From: a virus
Strand: one strand, 5' to 3'
IMG/VR virus record: IMGVR_UViG_3300049440_000140
Span: 1 to 43,150 of that record
DNA: 43,150 bases
The position numbers and the translations under genes were made by a program. Under the pieces are notes generated by a model that saw only the letters and a program-made list of their open reading frames with translations, was not told where the DNA came from and made no database searches. This document shows positions 7,390 to 14,969 of this stretch, one piece after another (the first letter of the stretch is position 1; each line of letters opens with the position of its first letter).

Positions 7390-7877
7390 GAACCCCCCAG
7401 GTCGCGGACGAGTGCATCTACACTGATTCCGCCAGGGCAAGTTTTGGGCGCGAAAATCTCATGATGCCCAACGATGTGCTGGCGGTCAATTGGAATGTCA
7501 TGGCGTGCAACGATTTCGCGGATTAATTCGATCGATCCGATCCGCTGATCCGTGGTCATCTCCTGCGTCCCATCCCCCTCATGCTCGATCCCGATACTGT
7601 AGCCGTTCGGGTTGGAGCCGGGACGGTCGAGCACCAGGGTCGCCGTCGCGCCTTCCACACGTCCCGCATGATAGGCCGTGTCCTCCTCCTTCACGAACTG
7701 CACGACGGTTCCGTCTTTCTGCACCATGTAGTGCGCCGAAACATGAGCAGCAGGGTCATTGAACCACTCAATGACGGACGGGGCGTCGCCTTCCGTGACA
7801 TGAATAACGATCATGTCGATTGGATGCGTCCGACCCTTCAGGTAATTGAGCGAGAGCAACTTCGTTTCGAGATTCAT
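7386..7877 (-). CDS. N-acetylmuramoyl-L-alanine amidase (endolysin)
   Basis: 163 residues, a full amidase_2/PGRP domain of T7-lysozyme size. MIVIHVTEG supplies the first zinc His (H26). YSIGIEHEG is the central strand. GHHEIFAPKTCPGG supplies the second His (H139), the catalytic-site Lys (K145) and the Cys zinc ligand (C147), with the same H-x5-K-x-C spacing as T7 lysozyme (H122, K128, C130). It cleaves the bond between MurNAc and the stem peptide. There is no signal peptide, so export needs the neighbouring holin-like proteins. Confidence 0.93.
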   Translation of the reverse strand: MNLETKLLSLNYLKGRTHPIDMIVIHVTEGDAPSVIEWFNDPAAHVSAHYMVQKDGTVVQFVKEEDTAYHAGRVEGATATLVLDRPGSNPNGYSIGIEHEGDGTQEMTTDQRIGSIELIREIVARHDIPIDRQHIVGHHEIFAPKTCPGGISVDALVRDLGGS

Positions 7878-8251
7878 CCTTTGTCTCCGGGCGTGACGGT
7901 AGTCGTCGTCTTGACGGTCGGCTGAGACGCCGGGATAGGGATCGTCGCGGTGGTTAGCATACCGAGCCCTACGGCATCCTGCGCCTTGTGCAACAACGTA
8001 TCTGCCAACTCACGCCCTGATTTTGTCGAGAGATATTCGCGGAACCAAGTGAAGATACTCTGGAGTGGTACGGCGAGGATGGTGGCACCCGCTACCGCAG
8101 CAAACGGCCAGTTGATCGGCGTGGCCTTCGTCGCATACAGAGTTAGGGCATAGAGCACACCCCACGCGAACATAAAGGCCACGACGCGCGTCATCGACCA
8201 CGGCGCGTTGTCGTCGCTTTTCTCATGAAACATCGAGAGCGGATTGCTCAC
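7874..8251 (-). CDS. Holin-like two-helix membrane protein
   Basis: 125 residues starting at GTG 8251 in a GTGA overlap with the upstream stop. Two membrane helices (VVAFMFAWGVLYALTLYA, and FAAVAGATILAVPLQSIFTW) lie between a charged N-terminus and an amphipathic stretch. The tail is a Thr/Pro-rich flexible region. The gene ends in a 4-nt overlap with the amidase, the usual place for a holin. Holins make the membrane lesions that release the amidase. Confidence 0.65.
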   Translation of the reverse strand: MSNPLSMFHEKSDDNAPWSMTRVVAFMFAWGVLYALTLYATKATPINWPFAAVAGATILAVPLQSIFTWFREYLSTKSGRELADTLLHKAQDAVGLGMLTTATIPIPASQPTVKTTTTVTPGDKG

Positions 8252-8826
8252 CGGATCAACCTGAGTTGAGGGGAGTTCTCAGATGCCGCCCAGCAGAACA
8301 ACAGAAGGCCAGCAAGTCGGGTACTCTGATACGCGAACCACACCGGGACGATACTGCGCTCCGCGAACAACAGCCACGTCACGTACCCGAGCCCGAAATA
8401 GACGATCAGCGACAACCGGAGCCGGTGCGGCAGGTCGGCCCGCATCCACGCGATCCCGACAATCACCAGCCACGCGAACGAGCGCAGAACGATGTCCGGC
8501 CCTGTCGCGCCACCCATCCGAACACCAACCATCGCAATCGGCACCAACAGTCCGAGCAACGCGATTGATTCCGTCCGGTCCAACAGAATCGCGCCGATGA
8601 TCGCCGTCTGACTCACGGGATAGACCATGCTCGGCACGAACCGCATACCGGGTTGCATGAAGTCCGCGGCGAGATCCGCCAACCAGCTCACCGAGAACGC
8701 GATCGCCAGCCAGGCCCACGCCACGTCCCGCTTCTCTTTTCTGAATCGCAACCACATGATCCATACGAGCGGAACCAGCGCCATCTGGTGGGCGACTTCC
8801 TCAGCCGCCTTGCCCCACGTCAGCAA
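8248..8826 (-). CDS. Polytopic membrane protein (6-7 helices)
   Basis: 192 residues from TTG 8826, four bases before the upstream TGA and 8 nt after an AGGA site; the longer open frame upstream is the shadow of the gene at 8820-9023. Hydrophobic segments include MALVPLVWIMWLRF, AWLAIAFSVSWLADLA, MVYPVSQTAIIGAILL, IALLGLLVPIAMVGV, SFAWLVIVGIAWM, LRLSLIVYFGLGYVTWLLF and a last helix. Such a large multi-pass protein is unusual in a phage lysis block. No transporter or enzyme motif seen; function unknown. Confidence 0.65.
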   Translation of the reverse strand: MLTWGKAAEEVAHQMALVPLVWIMWLRFRKEKRDVAWAWLAIAFSVSWLADLAADFMQPGMRFVPSMVYPVSQTAIIGAILLDRTESIALLGLLVPIAMVGVRMGGATGPDIVLRSFAWLVIVGIAWMRADLPHRLRLSLIVYFGLGYVTWLLFAERSIVPVWFAYQSTRLAGLLLFCWAASENSPQLRLIR

Positions 8827-9023
8827 CCCGGAGATCCTGGACAGACGTGCGAATCGTTCAGCGGATCGCCCCCCTCGCCGGTCGAACTGACGACTTGGAT
8901 GTAATGCTCCGCACCGTCCTTCAGGATCTTGATGCGCGTCCCTTCGCTCCCGTATTCGAGGAGATCGGTCAGGACTTGCTGCACCGTGGCGCCCTCGAAA
9001 TAGAACTCGGTCTTGATGCTCAT
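8820..9023 (-). CDS. Small soluble hypothetical protein
   Basis: 67 residues, starting in an ATGA overlap with the upstream stop. The pattern is beta-alpha-beta-like (TEFYFEGATVQQVLTDLLEY, then RIKILKDGAEHYIQVVS) with a small Cys-containing tail (HVCPGSPGC). No family recognised. It separates two membrane-protein genes and is coupled to both. Confidence 0.6.
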   Translation of the reverse strand: MSIKTEFYFEGATVQQVLTDLLEYGSEGTRIKILKDGAEHYIQVVSSTGEGGDPLNDSHVCPGSPGC

Positions 9024-9289
9024 GCACTCTCCCGGTTGGCCTTCATCATCTCGCGCACCAGTTCGATTTGCGCTATCTGATCGTCCGCAATCCGCCGCTC
9101 ACTCCGCAATGCCTGTCTCACACAATCTTCAGCCGCTTCGACGCTCTCCGCACACACAACTCTCGTCCGCGCATTCGACTCAATGATGCGCCTCGTGTAT
9201 CGCCCGAAGGAATGGACGACACCGAACATGCCGAGCAAGAGAACGCCCGTCGCGAGTATGACCAACATCGCCACCATAGGAGGGCTCAT
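9020..9289 (-). CDS. Small N-anchored helical membrane protein
   Basis: 89 residues. One N-terminal membrane helix (MVAMLVILATGVLLLGMFGV) is followed by a charged helical region (SFGRYTRRIIESNARTR ... AQIELVREMMKANRESA). The topology resembles Rz-like or lysis-timing proteins. It begins the run of ATGA-coupled lysis genes and is preceded by the only gap in the block (9290-9379), which holds a possible promoter. Confidence 0.6.
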   Translation of the reverse strand: MSPPMVAMLVILATGVLLLGMFGVVHSFGRYTRRIIESNARTRVVCAESVEAAEDCVRQALRSERRIADDQIAQIELVREMMKANRESA

Positions 9290-9350
9290 AGTACACCCGA
9301 GTCAGGATATGGTGACGATTGGTGTCGTGCATCACAAAGTCAACAAGAGA

Positions 9351-9379
9351 ATTATGAGAATGGTCTAATCTTTGGCTAA
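9351..9379 (-). promoter_or_regulatory. Possible promoter of the lysis block
   Basis: Leftward TTAGCC (9379-9374), 17-nt spacer, CATAAT (9356-9351; five of six matches to TATAAT), about 55 nt before ATG 9289. A separate TTGACT lies at 9343-9338 without a good -10. Confidence 0.3.
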
Positions 9380-9814
9380 CTAACGGTCGTCATGGTGGTT
9401 GGCCTCCCGTCGCCCCGAACTGTGCCGACGATCCGCGTCTCCGAGCCGCCGTTCATGGTCGCTCTGTCGCGTTTCCAGTACAGCAATTTTGTTATCGTGT
9501 ACTTGGAGCATAGACCGGATCGCATCTATCCCTTCGCGAATCTCTACGCGGAAATCATGGAACTCCGCCTTCCCTGACCTAATGGCTTCGCCAAGGTTCC
9601 GTTGCGTCTCGCCCGCCGCACCGAAATAGGCAATCATCTTCACGCACGCCACGATAATCGTGCCCGACAACGCGAGGCTAAGAACGATGCTGATGACGCG
9701 AAAGACAAACGCCACCACAGGATCAGCAAAGAATCCCGTGACCGGGACCGGTTGGGAGGCCTGAACGGCGAGCGTGACACCAAAGGCACCAAGAATGGCT
9801 TTGGGCGTCGTCAT
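9380..9814 (-). CDS. Membrane protein with coiled-coil tail (lysis-associated candidate)
   Basis: 144 residues from ATG 9814, three bases after the upstream stop codon begins (TAAGATG). Two hydrophobic segments (AILGAFGVTLAVQA and VVAFVFRVISIVLSLALSGTII, ~30-55) precede a long charged helix with heptads (IREGIDAIRSMLQVHDNKIA, VLETRQSDHERRL) and a His/Arg/Asp tail. The helix resembles XhlA-like haemolysin or tape-measure chaperone segments, but order and size do not settle it. Confidence 0.6.
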   Translation of the reverse strand: MTTPKAILGAFGVTLAVQASQPVPVTGFFADPVVAFVFRVISIVLSLALSGTIIVACVKMIAYFGAAGETQRNLGEAIRSGKAEFHDFRVEIREGIDAIRSMLQVHDNKIAVLETRQSDHERRLGDADRRHSSGRREANHHDDR

Positions 9815-9815
9815 C

Positions 9816-10157
9816 TTAATCAACCTGCTGAACAATGTAGATCGGGATGTTCACATCATTCGGGAACGTCTGGATCGTTGAGTCCGAATACGTGACCTCG
9901 AACTCGCCCTCGAAATCTGAGCCGTAACCGGTCACATCTGCCGTCTGCCAACGATACTCCACTGTCGCGGTCGGTACGTCGATGATAAAACACGTCCCAT
10001 GGTCGATGATGACCTTCTTGCTCTGCTTCATGTTGAATGCGACGGTCGCGCCGGCAAGGTTCGGCGCCGTACCATCCGAGCCTTGAAGCGGGACGCGGAT
10101 ATAGTCTCGCGTGTCACCTTGCTTGATGATGAATGGGACGGAACCGAGGACGGGCAT
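9816..10157 (-). CDS. BppU N-terminal-like tail/baseplate protein
   Basis: 113 residues. The sequence follows the phage BppU (DUF2479) N-terminal pattern: FIIKQGDTRDYIRVPLQG-SDGT, then NLAGATVAFNMKQ, a central IIDVPTATVEYRWQTADV, and EGEFEVTYSDSTIQTFPND near the end. In other phages this beta domain attaches receptor-binding proteins to the virion. It is placed directly after the large repeat tail protein, so it may be its adaptor or a base for a separate fibre. Confidence 0.7.
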   Translation of the reverse strand: MPVLGSVPFIIKQGDTRDYIRVPLQGSDGTAPNLAGATVAFNMKQSKKVIIDHGTCFIIDVPTATVEYRWQTADVTGYGSDFEGEFEVTYSDSTIQTFPNDVNIPIYIVQQVD

Positions 10158-10165
10158 GGATGGGC

Positions 10166-12580
10166 CTAGACGTTGAAGTGAGAGACGGTCACGGTGGTCG
10201 CACTTGCTGGCACTGTGGCCATTGTCGTGCTATCCGGTAAGGTCACACCTGAGGCACTGGCTGGCAGTGTGATCGTTGTGCCACTCGGGGGCAGAATGAC
10301 TTGTGTTGGCCACGGGACGAATCGCGGCGCAATCTCGAACGTGTCCTCTTGGCTGATCTGATAGATGAAGGGTCGTTCCGCCGCCCGCGCGAGCCTACTC
10401 GCGAGCCGGAGCAATGCTTCAACATCGCCTGGGTCGGAAATGTGAACCGGCGTCGGCAACTTGCCCGGATCGTCCCATTGAGACGGGATCGGGACGATGT
10501 TCCGGCCATAGTTCGTCTGGAGGTTGAATGGCGGGACAACGGTGCTTGTCCCTTCATCCTCCATGAGACCGTGTAGCTGCCCTGCCGGAATCTCCTCGAG
10601 CCAGAGGTAGATCGGGCCATTCCGCGCTGGCTGGATGACGGGCGGATACCAACCCAGATCATCAACCGCAATCGCAGTAATGTGCGGTCGTTCTTCGGCA
10701 CCATCCCACGGATTTGGGTAAAGATTGCCGAGTTTCTGTGGAAGTGGCGGAATCCACCCGAGGTCATCAAGCTGGACAAAAGTGTGCGGATAGGATTCTT
10801 GTCCATCATGCCATGGTCTGGGAACGACGTTCTGCGGCTGAGGCGGAAGCGGTGGCGCCCAGCCAACCTCATCCGCTGTAAGGAACCGCTGCGGAACCCA
10901 CGCCTCGCTCTCCCAACTGCCGGGGAGCGGGATCGTTGTGACACCCCAGTCGGGTGCAACACCACTCACCCATGGAGCATCGTCTGTAACGACCGGCGTC
11001 GGTGGAACGGGGAGATCATCATTGATGTCCCAGCTCCACGGCATGGGGAGCGTCGTAATGCCCCATTCCGGCGCAACGCCGCTCACCCATGGATCATCAT
11101 CGGTGAGGATCTGAACAGGCGGAATGCGTTCATCGCCTGAGAAGCGATACTGTACCACGGGTGCCGACAATGGCACGTTTGGCGGCTGCTGAAATGATCC
11201 CGCTGCGGCGACGAGGGTTGTCGGTATCGTTACCGGAATCCCATCCCCTGTAAAACGATATTGCACCACGGGGACAGACAGCGGCACTTTTGGCGGTTGC
11301 TGGAACGATCCTGCTGCACCAACGATGATCGTTGCTACAGGGATCTGATCAACGCTATTGATCCATGGTGGAATACCGAGATTAGCTGTTGATAACTGAG
11401 GCGGGGGCGGGATCGTGGAGATGCCATCATCAGTCGTGACTACAGCCGGTGGTGTCGGCCATTCCTCACTTGAAAACCACGGCTGTCGCCACGTCCACAG
11501 GATGGTCGGCGCTACATATGGGACTGCGCCTTGATCTTCGTGAACGACCGTAAGCGCATCATCAGCGAACCACGGCCGGGTATAGAGCCATGGCTGAGCC
11601 GCTGGTGGAAATGTCGGCGGATCGTCATCCGCTATAGAGATACTGGCAGGCTGCGGAACAATCTCGTCGCCAGTGAACTGATACGAGACTATCGGGTCGG
11701 CCGGGTCAGGTCTCGCTGGTGGTGACCAGAGGCCGAATGCTGCTGGCGCTGAAACAGCGGCCGGGGGTGGAAAGGCGTCATCCTGGCCGACATTGAGCGC
11801 ATTCTGTGCGGCCAAAGCAGTTGATGCTGCCAGGATAACAGCACTAGCCGCAATCCCTATTCGCGCGAGTCCAGCAGGCGCCCAGTCGCATTCAAAATCG
11901 GTCGGGACGGCTGCCATGAGGCCGAGCGAAACAGCAAGAGCTCGCGCCGATGTTGTCGCCGACCATGTAACCGTTGCGGTACCCGATGAGCCATGCGATG
12001 CAACAAACTTGTCAGAAACTTCAATGACGTGGCCAGTACCGCTCGTTGTTGAGTTGTCCGCGCGTTCGGTGAACGTGGCCACGGTCGATGTCTGACCGGA
12101 CGACTCCAACAACTTCATGCAGACGCCGATCACTACACTTTTATCAGTCGCCGTCGTAAAGGCAGGAATGACACTCGTTGTGGTCTGAGCAGCGAGGTCT
12201 GATGACTGGACGGTGCCATCAAGAATTGGCGCGATGCCGATATAGGCAAGGAGGCCAGCGCCCGACGCATCGCCACTTGTGCCAGTCGTCAGTCCAGACC
12301 AGACGGGGCTCGGTGTATCGCTGGCAGATCCATCAGCCGTGCGGACAAACACATAAATCGAGCCGCCTGATGCCGTGCCACTTCTCTCTGGGAAGCCACT
12401 AACAAGGGTCCATCCAGAAGGAGTCGCGACGGTCGCCGTGATACTCCGCGACTCGCAGACGCAAATGAGACAATCACCAGGTACAACGCCAGCTGGCGCG
12501 CCTGGAGTGGTCGTGAACGGACTCGCGACATTGTTGGCGGTAAACGACCAGGTTCCGGCGCTGCGGAAGCTGGCGGCCAT
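10166..12580 (-). CDS. Large tail protein with about eleven degenerate W/P-rich repeats
   Basis: 804 residues. Residues 1-225 form a beta-sandwich domain (AGTWSFTANNVASPFTTTPG ... ATTSARALAVSLGL) of the same type as an insert in the nozzle-like protein. A hydrophobic Ala-rich helix (IGIAASAVILAASTALAA) follows. Residues ~255-740 consist of about eleven 35-40 aa units of the type DDxGWxPPLPxxxxNxxPxPW...P, with close pairs GSFQQPPKVPLSVPVVQYRF / GSFQQPPNVPLSAPVVQYRF and DPWVSGVAPEWGITTLPMPW / APWVSGVAPDWGVTTIPLPG. The end is Thr/Ser-rich. It is probably a fibre-like virion protein. Confidence 0.75.
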   Translation of the reverse strand: MAASFRSAGTWSFTANNVASPFTTTPGAPAGVVPGDCLICVCESRSITATVATPSGWTLVSGFPERSGTASGGSIYVFVRTADGSASDTPSPVWSGLTTGTSGDASGAGLLAYIGIAPILDGTVQSSDLAAQTTTSVIPAFTTATDKSVVIGVCMKLLESSGQTSTVATFTERADNSTTSGTGHVIEVSDKFVASHGSSGTATVTWSATTSARALAVSLGLMAAVPTDFECDWAPAGLARIGIAASAVILAASTALAAQNALNVGQDDAFPPPAAVSAPAAFGLWSPPARPDPADPIVSYQFTGDEIVPQPASISIADDDPPTFPPAAQPWLYTRPWFADDALTVVHEDQGAVPYVAPTILWTWRQPWFSSEEWPTPPAVVTTDDGISTIPPPPQLSTANLGIPPWINSVDQIPVATIIVGAAGSFQQPPKVPLSVPVVQYRFTGDGIPVTIPTTLVAAAGSFQQPPNVPLSAPVVQYRFSGDERIPPVQILTDDDPWVSGVAPEWGITTLPMPWSWDINDDLPVPPTPVVTDDAPWVSGVAPDWGVTTIPLPGSWESEAWVPQRFLTADEVGWAPPLPPQPQNVVPRPWHDGQESYPHTFVQLDDLGWIPPLPQKLGNLYPNPWDGAEERPHITAIAVDDLGWYPPVIQPARNGPIYLWLEEIPAGQLHGLMEDEGTSTVVPPFNLQTNYGRNIVPIPSQWDDPGKLPTPVHISDPGDVEALLRLASRLARAAERPFIYQISQEDTFEIAPRFVPWPTQVILPPSGTTITLPASASGVTLPDSTTMATVPASATTVTVSHFNV
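11050..11330 (-). repeat. Direct repeats encoding paired W/P units
   Basis: Two adjacent ~110-nt segments (about 11150-11215 and 11260-11320) encode near-identical SFQQPP...VVQYRF units, and a further pair upstream encodes the PWVSGVAP units (about 10935-10985 and 11040-11100). They mark recent tandem duplication within the tail gene; boundaries are approximate. Confidence 0.5.
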
Positions 12581-12581
12581 C

Positions 12582-13256
12582 TCAGGCGAATACGGTTATG
12601 GTCGGACTCTGCGACTGAGGACGGCCGAGCATGTCGGGCCATGTATCATCGCCCGAAGGAATGGCTGCACCTTGTCCCGCGAACCCAGCGGCACAGGTGA
12701 TGGAGAAATCACCGAAGGCGACATCGGGCGATGTCTGCGTTACGAGGTAGCCGAGGCCGCCGAACCCCGCACTCGCATATGTGGAGTCGTCAGCGGTGAC
12801 AAGATCCACTCCGTCACCACGCAGGGTTAGTCCCGTACCCACACACTCAAATTCTAAAACGGCCGGCGTCGAGATCGCCGATGAGTTAAGCAACGTGCCG
12901 ACGCCCGCCGCCAGCGACCAAAGACGAAATTGTCCGTCAAAATCGGATGGCCCCGCAGCATAGCCGTTGCCTGTCGTCGGGTCGAACCGCAACAGCAATA
13001 CGGCATTCACGCCATTAGCACCCGGCGACGCTAATGTGGAGGCAACACTATAGTCCGCACTCAGTGGTTGCGCGCCAAAGGTGTAGAGTTCTGGGTCCGT
13101 AAACGCGGCTGTTGGCTGCGCGACGTTAGATAGAATCTGAACATCCCCGCCGCCATCTGACCCTGCACTCTTGGTCCATCCGATGCCGCTCCCATCGGTA
13201 TGTGCGGAGAGCAGTGTTCCATCGGTGTCGTCGAGGGCGTCAGCGATTGTACTCAC
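12582..13256 (-). CDS. Jelly-roll (LamG-like) structural protein
   Basis: 224 residues from GTG 13256 in a GTGA overlap. The pattern of short beta strands (YSVASTLASPGANGVNAVLLLRF, NGYAAGPSDFDGQFRLWSL, PAVLEFECVGTGLTLRGDGV, then DVAFGDFSITC) fits a concanavalin/LamG-like sandwich, a common sugar-binding fold of tail proteins. The C-terminus PQSQSPTITVFA looks like an extended arm. The next gene downstream is the repeat tail protein, one base after the stop. Confidence 0.65.
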   Translation of the reverse strand: MSTIADALDDTDGTLLSAHTDGSGIGWTKSAGSDGGGDVQILSNVAQPTAAFTDPELYTFGAQPLSADYSVASTLASPGANGVNAVLLLRFDPTTGNGYAAGPSDFDGQFRLWSLAAGVGTLLNSSAISTPAVLEFECVGTGLTLRGDGVDLVTADDSTYASAGFGGLGYLVTQTSPDVAFGDFSITCAAGFAGQGAAIPSGDDTWPDMLGRPQSQSPTITVFA

Positions 13257-14080
13257 AGTGCGGCCTCGGTCGTTGCGAAGCTGATGTTATCCCAGTACCG
13301 GTTCTCGCTATTAGCAACAGAGGTCGTCTGCATCTGATAACCAGTCCCAAAGAGCGTCCATGCAAATGTGGGATGGCCCGAGTCCACCCATATGTTGTTC
13401 GACGTGCCGTACTTCTGAACATCGTCGAACCAGATCGTCAAAATACCATCCGCAACATCTGGGGCCGAATTATTGACGAGCCGAAGTTTGAGTGTTACCC
13501 AAGATTTCGCTGTCACAATACCGGGATCAAAGTCTGTCGTGCCAACGCCTGTGAATTGATTGACGATCAGATTGATTTGCTGGTTGGTCGGCGTTCCGTT
13601 CTGTGAGAGCGTAACGACCATTGAGGGGTCAAGATTGGACGTTGTTCCCCAATAGATCAGCTTTCTCAAAGCAAGCACCGTATCATTATCAACATAGAAA
13701 TCACCCTGGAACCAGATTTCCTGCCCAGCAGCGACAGAGAATGATGTTCCTATCCCAGCAGCATCACTACCGACTTCCAAGGCTTTGTTGTCATCGAAAA
13801 AACCACCGGACGGGTTGTTCGCGTACATGATTCGTGCGACGCTTCCGTGACCGGAGCCGGTCGGATCGGCGATTACGTCGATCTGTACTCCCCATGGGTT
13901 CCACATGGAATTGCCATTCGGTGACCCGGTAAATGTTGTCGGGCCACTCGCGGTCATCGTCTCGAAATCCATCTTAAAGAGATTGAGACCGGGGCCAGGC
14001 CCCCCTCCGCTGCCACCGCCCCCACGGCGCGCCCCACTGCGCGTGCCGTGAGGACCAATGGTCAAAAACGTCGGGGTCAC
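13253..14080 (-). CDS. Gly-rich linker plus jelly-roll adhesin domain
   Basis: 275 residues starting at GTG 14080, just after the upstream TAG; the longer open frame further up is a shadow. An N-terminal arm (TPTFLTIGPHGTRSGARRG) and a GGGGSGGGPGPG linker precede a domain with FKMDFETMTASG, IDVIADPTGSGHGSVARIMY, WFQGDFYVDND, SWVTLKLRLV and NRYWDNISF. These match the C-terminal domain at 5210-6064 (IIDVIADPT...VARMRYANNP, GDFYLP, RYWDNISW). The two are intragenomic paralogues, likely carbohydrate-binding tail parts. Confidence 0.7.
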   Translation of the reverse strand: MTPTFLTIGPHGTRSGARRGGGGSGGGPGPGLNLFKMDFETMTASGPTTFTGSPNGNSMWNPWGVQIDVIADPTGSGHGSVARIMYANNPSGGFFDDNKALEVGSDAAGIGTSFSVAAGQEIWFQGDFYVDNDTVLALRKLIYWGTTSNLDPSMVVTLSQNGTPTNQQINLIVNQFTGVGTTDFDPGIVTAKSWVTLKLRLVNNSAPDVADGILTIWFDDVQKYGTSNNIWVDSGHPTFAWTLFGTGYQMQTTSVANSENRYWDNISFATTEAAL

Positions 14081-14084
14081 CGTT

Positions 14085-14564
14085 CTACTCGGCGATTTCC
14101 GACGAACACTCGAACGACAACGACGCCGTACCCGAAATCGAATCCAGATCGATCTCGTCCGACGAGCCGCCTTCGATGTGGATGTTGCTGTCCGGGTTCG
14201 GTGCGACCCATCCACCCGGTGAAGCCGCGCCACAGCCGAACGCGAGCTGATACGCACCCGAGACCGTGCCGGCCGTGATCGCCGCGCTCGAGTCGGCCGC
14301 AGTCGTTGAAGCAGTCGTACCGATACGACGCGGGGCAGGCGTAATAGCGGTCCCGCCCGTACCAGCCGTCGTCCATCGACGGACACGAAAGGCGAGCCCA
14401 GAGATCGCCGTGAGGCCCGCACCGCGGCCCACGACATAGAACGACTGAACATCCACTCCGCGCGTCGCCTGTCGAATCGCGAGGTTGACGAGTTCAGTAT
14501 TGGTTGAACCGCTGGACGAGAGCGCGGTCCCCGGCGCCCCAGCGATTCCGTAGACGAAGGCCAA
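14085..14564 (-). CDS. Small beta-rich structural protein
   Basis: 159 residues starting at TTG 14564; the start is fixed by a strong AGGAGG five bases before it. Ala/Gly/Thr/Ser-rich with alternating strands (SFYVVGRGAGLTAISGLAFR, AITAGTVSGAYQLAFGCGA, ASLSFECSSEIAE). Composition is typical of small virion or decoration proteins. The strong ribosome site suggests high expression. No family named. Confidence 0.65.
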   Translation of the reverse strand: MAFVYGIAGAPGTALSSSGSTNTELVNLAIRQATRGVDVQSFYVVGRGAGLTAISGLAFRVRRWTTAGTGGTAITPAPRRIGTTASTTAADSSAAITAGTVSGAYQLAFGCGAASPGGWVAPNPDSNIHIEGGSSDEIDLDSISGTASLSFECSSEIAE

Positions 14565-14603
14565 GCGTACCTCCTGCGAAAGTTGGAATATCGTGAGTGC
14601 GGT

Positions 14604-14969
14604 CTACTTCGATGGGGCAGGAGTGAGATTCGCCCGATCGCGCGCTAGCAAGCTTTCGAGGGATTCCGGGTCCGAGAGGGCGTTGACAACTTCCGTCGCG
14701 GACGGGATTCGATGGTACTTGTCCTGCTGCGCTTGTTTCACTTCTTCCCAGAACACTTCATCTGGCATGACCATCAGGTTCGTCAGTTCCCCATGCCTCG
14801 CATAGCATGAGTTGCAGAGCCAGAACGCGAAGGTCGTGCTTTCTTCTGGAACTAAACCGCCCGATGTGCCACAGCTTGCGCAGAAGATGGGCTGCATCCA
14901 GCCTTGTGAGGTCTGGACTAAGCCGGTCGGCGAGGTCTGGCGACTATCGGGGAGAATCAATTGGGTCAT
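14604..14969 (-). CDS. Zinc-ribbon protein in the virion gene block
   Basis: 121 residues in an ATGA overlap with the upstream gene. CASCG (~30) and CNSCYARHG (~53) make a CxxC...CxxC zinc ribbon, followed by an acidic helical C-terminus (VFWEEVKQAQQDKYH, VVNALSDPESLESLLARDRA). It may be a minor virion or assembly protein; no better call possible. Confidence 0.65.
   Translation of the reverse strand: MTQLILPDSRQTSPTGLVQTSQGWMQPIFCASCGTSGGLVPEESTTFAFWLCNSCYARHGELTNLMVMPDEVFWEEVKQAQQDKYHRIPSATEVVNALSDPESLESLLARDRANLTPAPSK

Noticed and set aside
8827-9027. Arg-rich N-terminal extension of the multi-pass membrane protein
   Set aside because: Out-of-frame shadow of the gene at 8820-9023; TTG 8826 has an AGGA site and the usual tight overlap.
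9338-9343. TTGACT as -35 of a lysis promoter
   Set aside because: No acceptable -10 at 15-19 nt; TTAGCC/CATAAT upstream is a better, though weak, pair.
14081-14452. Arg-rich N-terminal extension of the 13253-14080 gene
   Set aside because: It overlaps a convincing gene (14085-14564) in another frame that has a strong AGGAGG site; GTG 14080 fits the junction.
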